NCBI GenBank assembly: GCA_964428895.1
Contig: CAYRZU010000008.1
Span: 1-64,000 of the forward strand
Source of the DNA: HyVt-337 sp964428895
Lineage (GTDB): Bacteria > Planctomycetota > Phycisphaerae > SM23-33
Length of the DNA stretch: 64,000 nucleotides
Direction of reading: 5' to 3'
The notes beneath the pieces were generated by a model. The model did not search any database. It saw only the letters and a program-made list of their open reading frames with translations, and was not told where the DNA came from. Position 1 is the stretch's first letter. Each line of letters begins with the position of its first letter. The translations under genes were made by a program, and so were the position numbers. Below are positions 10,073 to 18,477 of the stretch, in pieces.

Positions 10073-10756
10073 TCAATAGACAAACGGGACAAAGGCCTTG
10101 GTGGTCTTGGCCCATTGATCGTATTGGTCGCCGTATCGCGCTTGCAGGTGCCGCGTCAGGGAGGGGATGAAGGCGAAGACGAACGCCGCCGCCAGAGCTG
10201 CGGGGATGATGGCCGACCAGGCGTTACCGGTGACGATGGCCCAGGCCGTCACCCAAAGCGTGTCGCCGAAGTAGTTGATGTGCCTGGCGTAGCGGAACAG
10301 GCCGGCCGTGTACAGCCGCCCCTGGTTCTCGGGTCTGTCCTTGAACCGCTTGCGCTGCACTTCCGAGCCGGTGTTGAGAAAGCTGCCGACCACGAACAGC
10401 GCCACGGCGAGAACGTCCGCGATATCGATGGGAGCTTGGCACGAGCCCCCCAGCAGGGCGAATACGATCTGATAGACGAACACCGCCATCAGCACGCCGC
10501 CCAGTTCGTTCCAGGCGAACTTCCGCTTAAGCAGCCAGAACAGGCCCAGGCCCATCCTCGCAAAGAGGACCACCCCGAACGAAAAGAGCACCACGCGCCG
10601 AGGGAGGTCGCCGTGGGATCGTTCCATGCCAAACCAGCCGGCAGCGGTTCCGAGCCCGCCGCCGAAATAGAGCCACCCGGCTGCGGCAAGCAGGGCCGCA
10701 TGAAGCCCCGTGCACACCCAGCGACTTCTCTGAGATGTCTCCGCCTGTCCGTGCAT
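10073..10756 (-). CDS. Isoprenylcysteine-methyltransferase-like (ICMT/DUF1295) membrane protein
   Basis: Integral membrane protein of 227 residues with about five to six hydrophobic segments. The C-terminal part has the family pattern: RYARHINYFGDTLWVTAW, a further membrane segment, then a tail with RYGDQYDQWAKTTKAFVPFVY. This matches the ICMT/PEMT-like and DUF1295 group, whose conserved RxxxHPxYxG-type segment binds S-adenosylmethionine; here it reads RHINYFG, with I where P is usual. The substrate is unknown. The gene stands alone, convergent with the histidine kinase gene. Confidence 0.7.
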   Translation of the reverse strand: MHGQAETSQRSRWVCTGLHAALLAAAGWLYFGGGLGTAAGWFGMERSHGDLPRRVVLFSFGVVLFARMGLGLFWLLKRKFAWNELGGVLMAVFVYQIVFALLGGSCQAPIDIADVLAVALFVVGSFLNTGSEVQRKRFKDRPENQGRLYTAGLFRYARHINYFGDTLWVTAWAIVTGNAWSAIIPAALAAAFVFAFIPSLTRHLQARYGDQYDQWAKTTKAFVPFVY

Positions 10757-10842
10757 AGTCCCGTCTCCTTCGCGGCAATTCTGCCCGGGCGACGGACCTG
10801 ACGCAATCGGTTAGGCCGATCCCGACCCGCGTTGGTCTGCGG

Positions 10843-11886
10843 TTACGCTCCGCAACGCTCGCGCAGCAGGGCCGACCATTCGAGGGCTTGGTCCTTGGAT
10901 TCCGGGGCCACGCGGATGACGGTGCGGCAGCCGCAGTCGGGCAGGCGGTCGAACCAGACGTCCGGTTCTTGCCACCAGGCGCCGTCGTGCATCTGGCAGG
11001 AGCTATCGGCGAAGAACGGGTACGCGTCGAGCAATTGGTCTTCCGGCTGGACGAGGTTCAAGAGTTTGAGATTGGGGATCTTCTTGAGGCCGTCCCATTG
11101 GTGGCGGGCGTCGGCGCAGCAGTGGATGCCGATGCCGCCGTAACGGTCGGACAGTTCCACCAGCCCCGGCAGGAAGAACTCCTCGAACATCTCGGTGTTG
11201 ACGGCCCCGATCTCATCTTCCGAGAGCGTCAGCCCGCCGGTCATGGGGTAGAACGGGTAGTGGGCGATGTATTCCGTGCCGTAGCGGGTGAAGAACTCGT
11301 CGAAGTAAGCGATCAGCAGTTGCTTGGTCATCTCGGCCAATTCCTTGACGGCCTGGGGGGCGTCGAGGATGGCCATGTAGAAGGCGGTCTTCTCCCAGAT
11401 CAGCGCGGCGATATCCATGGGACTTTGGATGTCGATCAGCTGGAGACGGCCCTCGGGGAATCGCTGGTGCAGCGCGTCGTGGTATTCGAAGTGACGGGCC
11501 ATCGTGCCGGATAGGCCCGGCGTGGTCAGTTTGGCGACCTCTTCCGGTTTGGTGATCAACGGCCGCGCGCAGGGGTTCTGGTCGCCGGACTCGTAGTAGT
11601 GGACCGAACAGCCGAACGCTTCGGCGAATACCTCCGTGCCGGTGATGCCGAATAGGAACGGCACGAAGTCGTCATCGAGCCATTCGGCGCGCTCGAGATC
11701 CATTTCGTACTTCTTACAGGCGTAGTCGATCCGGGCCTGGTGGTTTTCCGGGATCGGCAGGGGGCACGGCAGGTCGGTCTCCCAGTAGTCGACCGTGAAA
11801 ACATTGCGGTGCGGCTTGGCGAAGTCATAGAAATCGCGCCAGCGTTGGGCGCGTTCGGTAACGACAGCCGGTTCGTTCGAAACCAT
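10843..11886 (-). CDS. Uroporphyrinogen decarboxylase-like (UroD/MtaA superfamily) protein
   Basis: 347 residues from an ATG with GGAGG upstream; longer in-frame starts lack a Shine-Dalgarno. The fold is suggested by the superfamily layout: an N-terminal ERAQRWRDFYDFAKPHR segment, a central acidic region, and GIGIHCCADARHQWDG where MtaA/CmuA-type methyltransferases carry a zinc-binding HxC. Here H-C-C is present. The N-terminal arginine motif of true HemE is absent, so heme synthesis is unlikely. It is one of three divergent members in this window. A role in corrinoid-linked methyl transfer is possible, but no corrinoid protein is adjacent. Function unassigned. Confidence 0.7.
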   Translation of the reverse strand: MVSNEPAVVTERAQRWRDFYDFAKPHRNVFTVDYWETDLPCPLPIPENHQARIDYACKKYEMDLERAEWLDDDFVPFLFGITGTEVFAEAFGCSVHYYESGDQNPCARPLITKPEEVAKLTTPGLSGTMARHFEYHDALHQRFPEGRLQLIDIQSPMDIAALIWEKTAFYMAILDAPQAVKELAEMTKQLLIAYFDEFFTRYGTEYIAHYPFYPMTGGLTLSEDEIGAVNTEMFEEFFLPGLVELSDRYGGIGIHCCADARHQWDGLKKIPNLKLLNLVQPEDQLLDAYPFFADSSCQMHDGAWWQEPDVWFDRLPDCGCRTVIRVAPESKDQALEWSALLRERCGA

Positions 11887-12051
11887 GGCACGACCTCCTA
11901 CGGTGATCGCGAATTGTTCCCGAAGGTGGTCTCGGATGCAAGGGCGGGACGCACGATGAAAGACGAACCGACGCCGCAGGGCTAGGCGGGAAAAGCCCAA
12001 GCGGCGCCGGTCCAGACAACGCAGCAACTCGATGTTATTCGCCCGTGTGTG

Positions 12052-13159
12052 TTACGAGCGTTTGCGGCGGCGAAGCACAGCCAATCCACTGACCGCCAGC
12101 AGGCTCATCGTGGCGGGCTCGGGAATGGCTTCCAGGGCGTTGATGTTCTCGAACTCCCCGCCGGTCGGCAGGCCGAAGTGGCCGACCACCGAGTGGGCGG
12201 TGTCCCAGATCTCGCCGCCGTGGGTGAGGAAGACGGCGGCGCCGGCGTCGAAGTCCCACACCCAGATCTCGCCACCGTCGAAGACGTCGACGGGTGCGAT
12301 GGAGAACATGATGCTGTCGCCGCTGCCGAAGACCAGGTCCCCGCTGACGTCGAAGACCATCATCGCGTCCAGGTCAATCTGTTCGAATAGATCGGTCCGG
12401 CCGATCGCGCCAGCCAGGCTGGCGGCGGTGATGTAGGGCACGGCCGCTCCGGTGGAGTAATCCCACACCGAGATTCGGCCGCCGGCGCCGGCGGCCGGGT
12501 CGCCGGTAAGCGAGAACATGTCGGCGGCATAGCCGCCCGGGCCGCCCGGGCCCCCGACCGCCAGGCCGGGCCGCGCGGGTTCCTCCCCCCCCCCCCGTGC
12601 CGCGGGCGCGGGCGCGGGCGCCCGGGTCGCCGGTCAGCGAGAACTTGTCGGCGTCATCGCCGCCCGGGCCGCCCGGTCCCCAGACCTCCAGGCCGTCCAC
12701 GTCGTCCGGAGGACTTGCGGCGTTGATGATCGGGGCGGCTGCCCACACGCCGGTTTCCGGCACGAGGCCGTGAATCGGGGCGTGGTGAACCGGGGCGGTG
12801 TAAAGAATGTCCGGTAGGCCGGTGGTCGACAGCACCATGGTCGTGGCGTCGGCGTGGGAGACCTCGTCGTACAGGTAGTCGGCGTGGTGGGCGAGCGCGT
12901 CGACCCAGGTCGTGGTCTGCAACTCCGGCGGCAGGGCGGGCGTGTAATCGAACGTGTCGGCGGCGCCGCCCGTGCCGTCCCACCAGATATTCTGGTGCAT
13001 GTCGATCAGGCCGGCGGCCGTTTCGTCCAAGTCGTTGGAGTACTCCTTGCCCGGCACGCTGGCGGGCCCAATCGGCGGTGTTCCGCCGGCCCAGACCGTC
13101 ATCGGCCCAGCCAGCAGGGCAGCTATGACCGCCAGTGTCATCCATACGTGGTTTCTCAT
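12052..13159 (-). pseudogene. PEP-CTERM secreted protein, frameshifted at a C12 tract
   Basis: The N-terminal part (MRNHVWMTLAVIAALLAGPMTVWA) is a clear signal peptide; ATG 13159 has AGGAAG 7-8 nt upstream. The C-terminal part, in another frame, ends IPEPATMSLLAVSGLAVLRRRKRS: a PEP-CTERM sorting signal with PEPAT motif, hydrophobic helix and basic tail. The two frames join near 12585-12596, where the plus strand has 12 consecutive C. Removing one C would fuse them into a protein of about 370 residues. A segment coding GPGGPGG..AD.FSLTGDP occurs on both sides of the tract, so a local duplication is also present. Slippage (phase variation), real decay, or a sequencing or assembly error are all possible. 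Function unknown; exported by the PEP-CTERM/exosortase route. Confidence 0.7.
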
Positions 13160-13165
13160 GATCAT

Positions 13166-13531
13166 CTTCCTTTCTCAAATCCAGAACTGATCGGTTCCCA
13201 CCGAGGGGTTTTCAACTGTCAGCGATTTGGTCTGTTCGCATCCGTGAACGAGACTTAGTGACATCCATTCCCGGATTGAGTTCGATAATCCCTGCACATA
13301 TACGACTGAAGAGATAGGGTTTATCGGCCTCTTGTCCGGAGATATCTTAGTTAGCGGCTAAGAGAACCCAAATTCTTGAGAATACAGCGGTTTGGTAGGG
13401 CAATGCCGCCCGGATGGGACTGGTTTGATCTACTTTATCTAAGCGGAAACGGAGTGAGCGCTTAGCGTCTACAGTTGAAAGGTGTGGTTTTTTCGTCTTT
13501 ACTGAAAAGGAGTAAGAATTTTCAGGCTTTG
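13166..13531. other. 366-bp intergenic stretch, no gene seen
   Basis: Noticeably more AT-rich than its surroundings. It separates the redox operon's 3' end from the start of the PEP-CTERM gene, both on the minus strand, so it should hold that gene's promoter. No convincing promoter pair, structured RNA or repeat was recognised. Confidence 0.5.
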
Positions 13532-14011
13532 CTAGTCCATGGGCGATTGTTCGCTCAGGATGCGGACGTGGCGCATTTCTTCGGCGATGATCTCGTCGAT
13601 CTTGTCGTGGCCCTTAGGGACCATCTCGCGGACGCCGAGGTAGAACAGGATGGCTTCCTTTTCCATGGCGATGGCCATCTCGAAGATCATCATCATGGTG
13701 GCCTGTCCGGCCAGGGACTGCATGGCCTCGTCGTGAAGTTGGAAGACTTTGCCGTGGACGAGCGATTGCACGTAGGCGACGGCCTCGCCGGCGTGGTCGA
13801 CGTATTCGGTGCGGTCGTCCTCGTCGATCGAATCGGCCATCTGTTGAAAGAGCTTCTCGTGGCGGCGTTCCCAGTCAGCCATTTCCAGCAGGAGTTTTTT
13901 GGTGGCGTCCTGGCGGGCGTGCTTGGCGGCGGCGATGTAGAAGGCTTCGCCGTTCCGCTCGAGTTGCATGGCCATCTCAAAGACTTCTTCGAGCGCGTAT
14001 TGTTGGGGCAT
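13532..14011 (-). CDS. Rubrerythrin-like ferritin-fold diiron protein
   Basis: 159-residue four-helix protein. Two carboxylate motif pairs are visible: ERNGEAFY with a following ERRHEKLF in the first half, and EKEAILFY with EEMRHVRIL in the second, the E..Y / E..H pattern of the rubrerythrin diiron site. There is no C-terminal rubredoxin domain, so this is a short erythrin-type member. The family reduces peroxide in anaerobes. It is the last gene of the seven-gene operon with hcp, 15 nt after the RnfB-like gene, which fits a role in oxidative or nitrosative stress defence. Confidence 0.85.
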   Translation of the reverse strand: MPQQYALEEVFEMAMQLERNGEAFYIAAAKHARQDATKKLLLEMADWERRHEKLFQQMADSIDEDDRTEYVDHAGEAVAYVQSLVHGKVFQLHDEAMQSLAGQATMMMIFEMAIAMEKEAILFYLGVREMVPKGHDKIDEIIAEEMRHVRILSEQSPMD

Positions 14012-14026
14012 CGTGGGCTCCCTGGC

Positions 14027-14854
14027 CTAGTTGCTGGCCGGCCGTCCACGAAATGGTAGGCAACCGGTGGGGCACTTGTCAGCAGCGATCTGCAATTGCT
14101 CTCTGTGGGTAGCCGGGTCGTAGGCGTCGTAGTCCAGGCGCGACAGGTTCTTCTTGAGGGCGAACAGGTCGGAGGCCTTGGCGCAGAGGCCGCAGGCGAT
14201 ACAGCCGACCTCGCAGGCGCTCCGAACGGCGGCGCCGGGATCGCGGTTGTTGCAGGCGACCGTCAGCAAGGGCTCGGCCTTGAAGGGCAGGATGGTGATA
14301 ATCGCTCGCGGGCAGGTCTGTGAGCACGCGCCGCAGGCGGTGCACTTGTCGTAGTCGACGACGGCGAGCTGATCGATGATGTGGATGGCGTTGAATGGGC
14401 AGACCGCTTCGCAGTCGCCCAGGCCCAGGCAGCCGTAGGGGCAGGCCTGGATGCCGGCTACAAGATCGGCGGCGGCGCAGGAGCGCTCGCCCTGGTAGGC
14501 GGCCTGGCCGAGGCGGTCGGCGTCGACAGCGCCGCAATGGACCACCGCGTAGTGGGCAAGACCGGCTGGCGCTTCCACGCCCATCAATGCCGCGACGGCC
14601 TCGGCCGAGCTGCGCCCGCCGGGCCGGCAGCGGTCGACCGGCTCGCGGTCGTTCACAACGCCGCGGGCGTATTCGTTGCAGGTGGGGTGGCCGCATTGGC
14701 CGCAATCCAGCCCCGCCAACGCCGCTTCGACCTCAGCTACGAACGGATATTCGGTGACGGCCCACTTCCCGTGCGCGCGGATGAGGACGACGGCCATCAC
14801 CGCCGCCAAGGCCAACATCACCCCCACCGAAATGGCCACGATCAGCCAGGTCAT
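14027..14854 (-). CDS. RnfB-like iron-sulfur electron transfer protein
   Basis: 275 residues. The N-terminal helix (residues 3-25) is a membrane anchor, followed by a four-cysteine cluster motif LDCGQCGHPTC...DRC (C51, C54, C59, C76), typical of RnfB. Downstream are ferredoxin motifs (CPYGCLGLGDC..VCP, CTACGACSQTCP, CIACGLC), giving about three [4Fe-4S] sites. In Rnf complexes RnfB carries electrons between ferredoxin and the membrane complex. No other rnf gene is in the window; the gene sits between hcp and the rubrerythrin-like gene, so it may serve as a dedicated electron donor. The start at 14854 is chosen because it places the membrane helix at the N-terminus; the frame is open much further upstream. 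Confidence 0.85.
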   Translation of the reverse strand: MTWLIVAISVGVMLALAAVMAVVLIRAHGKWAVTEYPFVAEVEAALAGLDCGQCGHPTCNEYARGVVNDREPVDRCRPGGRSSAEAVAALMGVEAPAGLAHYAVVHCGAVDADRLGQAAYQGERSCAAADLVAGIQACPYGCLGLGDCEAVCPFNAIHIIDQLAVVDYDKCTACGACSQTCPRAIITILPFKAEPLLTVACNNRDPGAAVRSACEVGCIACGLCAKASDLFALKKNLSRLDYDAYDPATHREQLQIAADKCPTGCLPFRGRPASN

Positions 14855-14885
14855 GTCGGTCGATCCCAAGACGCTATCTAGTGAA

Positions 14886-14915
14886 AGGGTGGCGGGGCAG
14901 GAGCCCCGCCACCCT
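14886..14915 (-). terminator. Strong hairpin between hcp and rnfB-like gene
   Basis: Perfect 13-bp stem (AGGGTGGCGGGGC) with a 4-nt loop. Read on the minus strand it is followed by TTTCACT, so it could partly terminate or stabilise the hcp mRNA inside the operon. It also resembles a REP-type palindrome, but lacks the GTAG head. Confidence 0.5.
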
Positions 14916-14964
14916 AGGCGCGTGATTACATGATAGGCCCGTGATGGGCCGTTTCCAAAAACAC

Positions 14965-16614
14965 CTACGCCAGCGCCGCGGCGATGTCTTCGGCCGGGGT
15001 GCTGACCGGGGCGAGGCCGAATTTTTCGACCAGCACATTCAGTACCGCCGGGCCGATGAAGGCCGGCAGGGACGGGCCGATCTTGATGTTCAGCACGCCC
15101 AGGTGCAGCAGCGTCAGCAGAATGCAGCAGGCCTTCTGCTCGTACCAGCTCAGCACCATCGTCAGCGGCAGGTCGTTGACGCCGCAGTCGAACGCGTCGG
15201 CCAGGGCCAAGGCGATCTGGATGGCCGAATAGGCGTCGTTGCACTGGCCGATGTCCAACAGCCGCGGAATGCCGCCGATGTCGCCGAAGTCCAACTTGTT
15301 GAAGCGGTACTTGCCGCACGCCAGCGTAAGGATGGCGCAATCGTCGGGAACGGCCTGGGCCAGCTCGGTGTAGTAATTGCGGCCGGGCTTGGCGCCGTCG
15401 CAACCGCCGATCAGGAAGAAGTGCTTCAACGCGCCGGCCTTGACGGCCTCGATGACCTTGCCGGCCACGCTCATCACGGTGTTGCGGGCGAAGCCGATGG
15501 TGATGGTCTGCGCAGCTTCGTCGCCCGCAAAGCCGTCCGCCGCCAACGCCGCGTCGATCACGGGCGAGAAGTCCTTCTTGCCGGATGCATCGGCGTCGAT
15601 ATGCGTCAGGCCGGGCCAACCGACCAGGCCGGTGGTGAAGATGTTGGCCGCGTAACTGTTCTTGGGCTTCTGGATGCAGTTGGTCGTCATCAGAATGGCG
15701 CCCGGGAACGCGGCGAACTCCTTGGCCTGGTCTTGCCACGCCCCGCCGTAGTTGCCGACCAGGTGGTCGAACTTCTTCAACTCGGGGTAGGCCAGCGCCG
15801 GCAGCATTTCGCCGTGGGTGTAAACGTTCACGCCCTTGCCGGCGGTTTGTTCCAACAGCATCGCCAGGTCTTGCAGGTCGTGGCCGGAAACCAAAATGCA
15901 CTTGCCCGCCACGGGCGTGACCCGCACTTCGGTGGGCTCGGGATGGCCGAACGTGGAGGTGTTGCCCTCGTCCAGCAGGCCCATCACGGTGAAGTTGACC
16001 TCGCCGACCTTCAGCGCGCAGCCGACCAGCGTGTCGACGTCGGTGGGGTCGTCGGCCAGGAAACTCAGGGCCTCGTGGAAGAAGCCGTACGCGGCGTCAT
16101 CGTCTTGGCCGAGGATGTGGGCGTGGTCGGCGTAGGCGGCCGTGCCCTTGAGGCCGTAGAGCACCAACTCTTGCAGGCCGGCAACGTCGGCGCCGAACTT
16201 CTCGATGCGGTCGGCTTTGTTGAGGGCCTCGCCTTGGGCAACCAGGCCGGCCAGGTCCGCCGCGGGCGTCCACTGGGCCGGGCCGGTCAGTTCGTCGGAC
16301 CCGCCGGCGGATTCATACAGCTTGCGGGCGGCGTCCTTGACGGCCGCGGCGCGATTCAGCCACGCCACCAGCGCGTCGGCATCAAAGTTGACGTTGGTGA
16401 CCGTCACGAACAAGGCTTCCGTGACAAACAGGTCGATCTGGCGATCGATGGCACCGGCCTGGCGGGCGCGATGCGCGTATTGGCTGATGCCCTCGCAGGC
16501 GAAGACCAGCAGGTCCTGCAGAGCGGCGACCTCGGGCTTCTTCCCGCAGACGCCGGACTTGGTGCAGCCGGTTCCGCCGGCGGTTTGTTCGCATTGGTAA
16601 CAGAACATCGTCAT
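14965..16614 (-). CDS. hcp: Hybrid cluster protein / hydroxylamine reductase, class I
   Basis: 549 residues, full length for the family. The N-terminal cysteines C5, C8, C17 and C23 have CX2CX8CX5C spacing, the class I pattern of strict anaerobes, as against CX2CX11CX6C of facultative enterics. Hcp carries a [4Fe-4S] cluster and a hybrid Fe-S-O cluster; it reduces hydroxylamine in vitro and is linked in vivo to nitric oxide detoxification and protein S-nitrosylation. The start is supported by AAGGAG 7 nt upstream. It is the fifth gene of the redox operon; the RnfB-like protein, ferredoxin and desulforedoxin-like proteins around it are plausible electron donors. Confidence 0.95.
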   Translation of the reverse strand: MTMFCYQCEQTAGGTGCTKSGVCGKKPEVAALQDLLVFACEGISQYAHRARQAGAIDRQIDLFVTEALFVTVTNVNFDADALVAWLNRAAAVKDAARKLYESAGGSDELTGPAQWTPAADLAGLVAQGEALNKADRIEKFGADVAGLQELVLYGLKGTAAYADHAHILGQDDDAAYGFFHEALSFLADDPTDVDTLVGCALKVGEVNFTVMGLLDEGNTSTFGHPEPTEVRVTPVAGKCILVSGHDLQDLAMLLEQTAGKGVNVYTHGEMLPALAYPELKKFDHLVGNYGGAWQDQAKEFAAFPGAILMTTNCIQKPKNSYAANIFTTGLVGWPGLTHIDADASGKKDFSPVIDAALAADGFAGDEAAQTITIGFARNTVMSVAGKVIEAVKAGALKHFFLIGGCDGAKPGRNYYTELAQAVPDDCAILTLACGKYRFNKLDFGDIGGIPRLLDIGQCNDAYSAIQIALALADAFDCGVNDLPLTMVLSWYEQKACCILLTLLHLGVLNIKIGPSLPAFIGPAVLNVLVEKFGLAPVSTPAEDIAAALA

Positions 16615-16635
16615 CGGTGACTCCTTCTTGGCCGG

Positions 16636-16893
16636 TTAGGCCGCTTTGGTCAGCATGTCGGTGTTGCAGCAGCGGGGGGTGAAGGTGTCGGCCCTGTTCT
16701 TGCCGCTGCGGATCAGTCCAATCTCGGCCCCGCACACGGGGCATCTGTAGAAACTCACGGTTTGGGGTTGGGCGACCATGGCGGTGTTGCAGCAGCGCGG
16801 GACGAACTCGCCGTGGGTGGCCACGAGAATCGTGATCTCGGCCCCGCAAACGCCGCAGCGGCAGACCAGCCCTGCACTGGCGATGCCGGTCAT
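16636..16893 (-). CDS. Tandem desulforedoxin-like metal-binding miniprotein
   Basis: 85 residues holding two copies of a CX2C...CC module: C13/C16 with C34/C35, and C51/C54 with C75/C76, each ending CCNT.M. This is the ligand pattern of the Fe(SCys)4 domain of desulforedoxin and the N-terminus of desulfoferrodoxin. No superoxide reductase centre II follows. A Shine-Dalgarno (GGAGG) precedes the ATG, which overlaps the stop of the upstream gene by 4 nt (ATGA), indicating translational coupling. It lies directly before hcp. It is probably a small electron carrier; the family assignment rests on cysteine spacing only. Confidence 0.7.
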   Translation of the reverse strand: MTGIASAGLVCRCGVCGAEITILVATHGEFVPRCCNTAMVAQPQTVSFYRCPVCGAEIGLIRSGKNRADTFTPRCCNTDMLTKAA

Positions 16894-17093
16894 GATGTCT
16901 CCTCCGGCGCCTGGACCAATTCCATGGCCTTGCCGCAGCAGCGCAGGTCCATGATGCCCAGGCCCCCGCGGGTGACCATCACCACGTTGCCGCACTCGCG
17001 GCAGACGTAGGTGCTGCCGACGTGGATGGTCAGGGCCTGCTCCCAGTCGTCGAGGTCCCATTCCGGCGGGGAGTGTTCGGGTTGCTTGCTCAT
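16890..17093 (-). CDS. Desulforedoxin-like single-domain miniprotein
   Basis: 67 residues with one CX2C...CC module: YVCRECGNVVMV, then LRCCGKAMELV (C31, C34, C52, C53), the desulforedoxin-type Fe(SCys)4 pattern. The start MSKQPE is supported by AGGAG 8 nt upstream. It overlaps the next gene, which has two such modules, by 4 nt, so the pair is translationally coupled. The position between a ferredoxin gene and hcp suggests electron transfer in the same pathway. It could instead bind zinc; sequence alone does not decide. Confidence 0.7.
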   Translation of the reverse strand: MSKQPEHSPPEWDLDDWEQALTIHVGSTYVCRECGNVVMVTRGGLGIMDLRCCGKAMELVQAPEETS

Positions 17094-17184
17094 CGCGGGT
17101 GCTCCTGCGGCGCACGCGCGCAAACCGCCGCGGCGCCTTCGGCGGGGTGTAAGAAGAAATGCCCACTCAGCCTGGTGGCCGGTG

Positions 17185-17373
17185 TTAGTCGTCGATTTCG
17201 ATCGCGGAGGTGGGGCAGGTTTCGGCGGCCTCGCGGCAGGCGTCGGCCAGCTCGTCGGGCACGTCCGATATCTTGGCGACAGCCACCCCGTCGTCGCTCA
17301 GGTCGAACAGGTCCGGGCAGATGTCGATGCAGAGGCCACAACCGGTGCAGGCGTCGGATACGGTCACCTTCAT
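17185..17373 (-). CDS. Monocluster [4Fe-4S] ferredoxin
   Basis: 62 residues. C9, C12 and C15 in CTGCGLC together with C53 in the later CP motif form the cluster ligands; C19 and C46 are placed to form the disulfide known from monocluster ferredoxins of the Desulfovibrio gigas/Thermotoga type. Highly acidic, as usual. It is the second gene of the redox operon, 51 nt after the double-ferredoxin protein, and probably feeds electrons to Hcp or the rubrerythrin-like protein. Confidence 0.88.
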   Translation of the reverse strand: MKVTVSDACTGCGLCIDICPDLFDLSDDGVAVAKISDVPDELADACREAAETCPTSAIEIDD

Positions 17374-17424
17374 GGTCGCTCTCCTTGGTCGCCGCCAGGG
17401 GGCGGGCGTTGTCGATTCGTCCGT

Positions 17425-18186
17425 TCATCCTGCCACCGAGACCCCGTTGATGTCCAGCATTTCACCGGCCACGCTGAGCGTAATTATGGTTACCGGAACC
17501 GACGTTCCGGCCGCCTCCAACGCCTTCCGGACGATCATATCCAATCCGCAGCAGGGGACCTCCATCCGGGCGATGGTGATTGAGGCGACGGTGTTGGCTG
17601 CGAAGATGCGGCTGAGCTTTTCGACGTAGGCTTCGGCGTCATCCAGCTTCGGACAGGCGATGGCCAGCGTTCGGCCGGCCAGCAGCCGCGAGTGGAAGTC
17701 CCCCATGGCAAACGCGGCGCAGTCGGCGGCGATTAGGACGTCGGCCCCGTCCCACAGGTCTGTCTCAGCCGGCAGCAGCGTCAGTTGCACCGGCCATTGT
17801 TCCAGACGGCTGGGCGAGGGCCCCGCCGCCGGGGCCGCGGCGTCACCGCCTTGCAGCTTGCGGAGCATCGAGCCCGGACAGCCTTTCTTGGGCGCCCCGG
17901 CCGTCGCGGACGGACAGCCCGTCGGCTCGGCGGGCGCCGCCTCGGCCAGATGCTGCTCGACGGCGGCCTCATCGAACGCCTCAGCCTCACGCAGTTCGAT
18001 GGTGATCGCATCCTTGGGGCAAACGCCCAGGCAGTTGCCCAGCCCGTCGCAGAGATTATCCGCCGACAGGACGGCCTTGCCATCGATCAGTTCGATAGCG
18101 CCCTCGGCACAACTGGGGATGCACAGGCCGCACCCGTCGCATTTGTCGGGGTCAATGTGAACGATCTCGCGAGCTTTGCCAGCCAT
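17425..18186 (-). CDS. 4Fe-4S double-cluster protein associated with hcp
   Basis: 253 residues. Residues 10-60 form a two-cluster ferredoxin domain: C16, C19, C22, C26 and a second set in CDGLGNCLGVCP. A variable linker with further cysteines (GCPS, GCPGS) leads to a C-terminal domain of about 130 residues containing AADCAAFAMGDFH, ACPKLDD and VPCCGLD. Proteins of this layout are commonly found next to hcp in anaerobes, but their reaction is not established. It is the first gene of the operon; GGGAGA lies 7 nt before the start, and an FNR/DNR-type box is centred about 70 nt upstream. Confidence 0.8.
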   Translation of the reverse strand: MAGKAREIVHIDPDKCDGCGLCIPSCAEGAIELIDGKAVLSADNLCDGLGNCLGVCPKDAITIELREAEAFDEAAVEQHLAEAAPAEPTGCPSATAGAPKKGCPGSMLRKLQGGDAAAPAAGPSPSRLEQWPVQLTLLPAETDLWDGADVLIAADCAAFAMGDFHSRLLAGRTLAIACPKLDDAEAYVEKLSRIFAANTVASITIARMEVPCCGLDMIVRKALEAAGTSVPVTIITLSVAGEMLDINGVSVAG

Positions 18187-18221
18187 CGGTGCGGTCTCCC
18201 GTGTTCGTTGAAGCTCCCACC

Positions 18222-18263
18222 ATTATTGCCAGCAACCCTACCGACCACCTTGATACAAGTCAA
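18222..18263 (-). promoter_or_regulatory. FNR/DNR-type operator and -10 for the hcp operon
   Basis: TTGATACAAGTCAA at 18250-18263 (TTGACTTGTATCAA on the operon strand) matches the FNR/DNR/HcpR-type half-site pattern TTGAC-N4-ATCAA. On the same strand AATAAT at 18222-18227 is a good -10. This puts transcription start near 18215 and the box centre at about -41.5, the class II activator position, leaving a leader of about 29 nt. A Crp/Fnr-family gene lies at 22036-22725. A GTTGGCCAAC palindrome abuts the box upstream. Confidence 0.75.
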
Positions 18264-18477
18264 GGTTGGCCAACTTTTCTAGGTTATTGTTGTTCAGGCT
18301 CTTCGGACGGTCCTGGCGGGGCGGGGACTTGACGGCGGCGAATGGGTCTGTTAAGTTCAGTGGGTCGCGGGGTTGTTCATCTCTTCACGCCCAGGGGCGC
18401 GCATGCCCCCGTACTCGGTCTATCAAGGCAGTCGTACGCATTCTCTGCCGAGGGAGTCGATTGGGAGGTACCACGTC

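Noticed and set aside
12585..12596. C12 tract as a programmed translational frameshift site
   Set aside because: Programmed sites need a slippery heptamer with a pause element; slippage during replication or a sequencing error explains a 12-base homopolymer better.
14941..16620. 559-codon plus-strand open frame opposite hcp
   Set aside because: Antisense shadow; hcp on the other strand is unmistakable.
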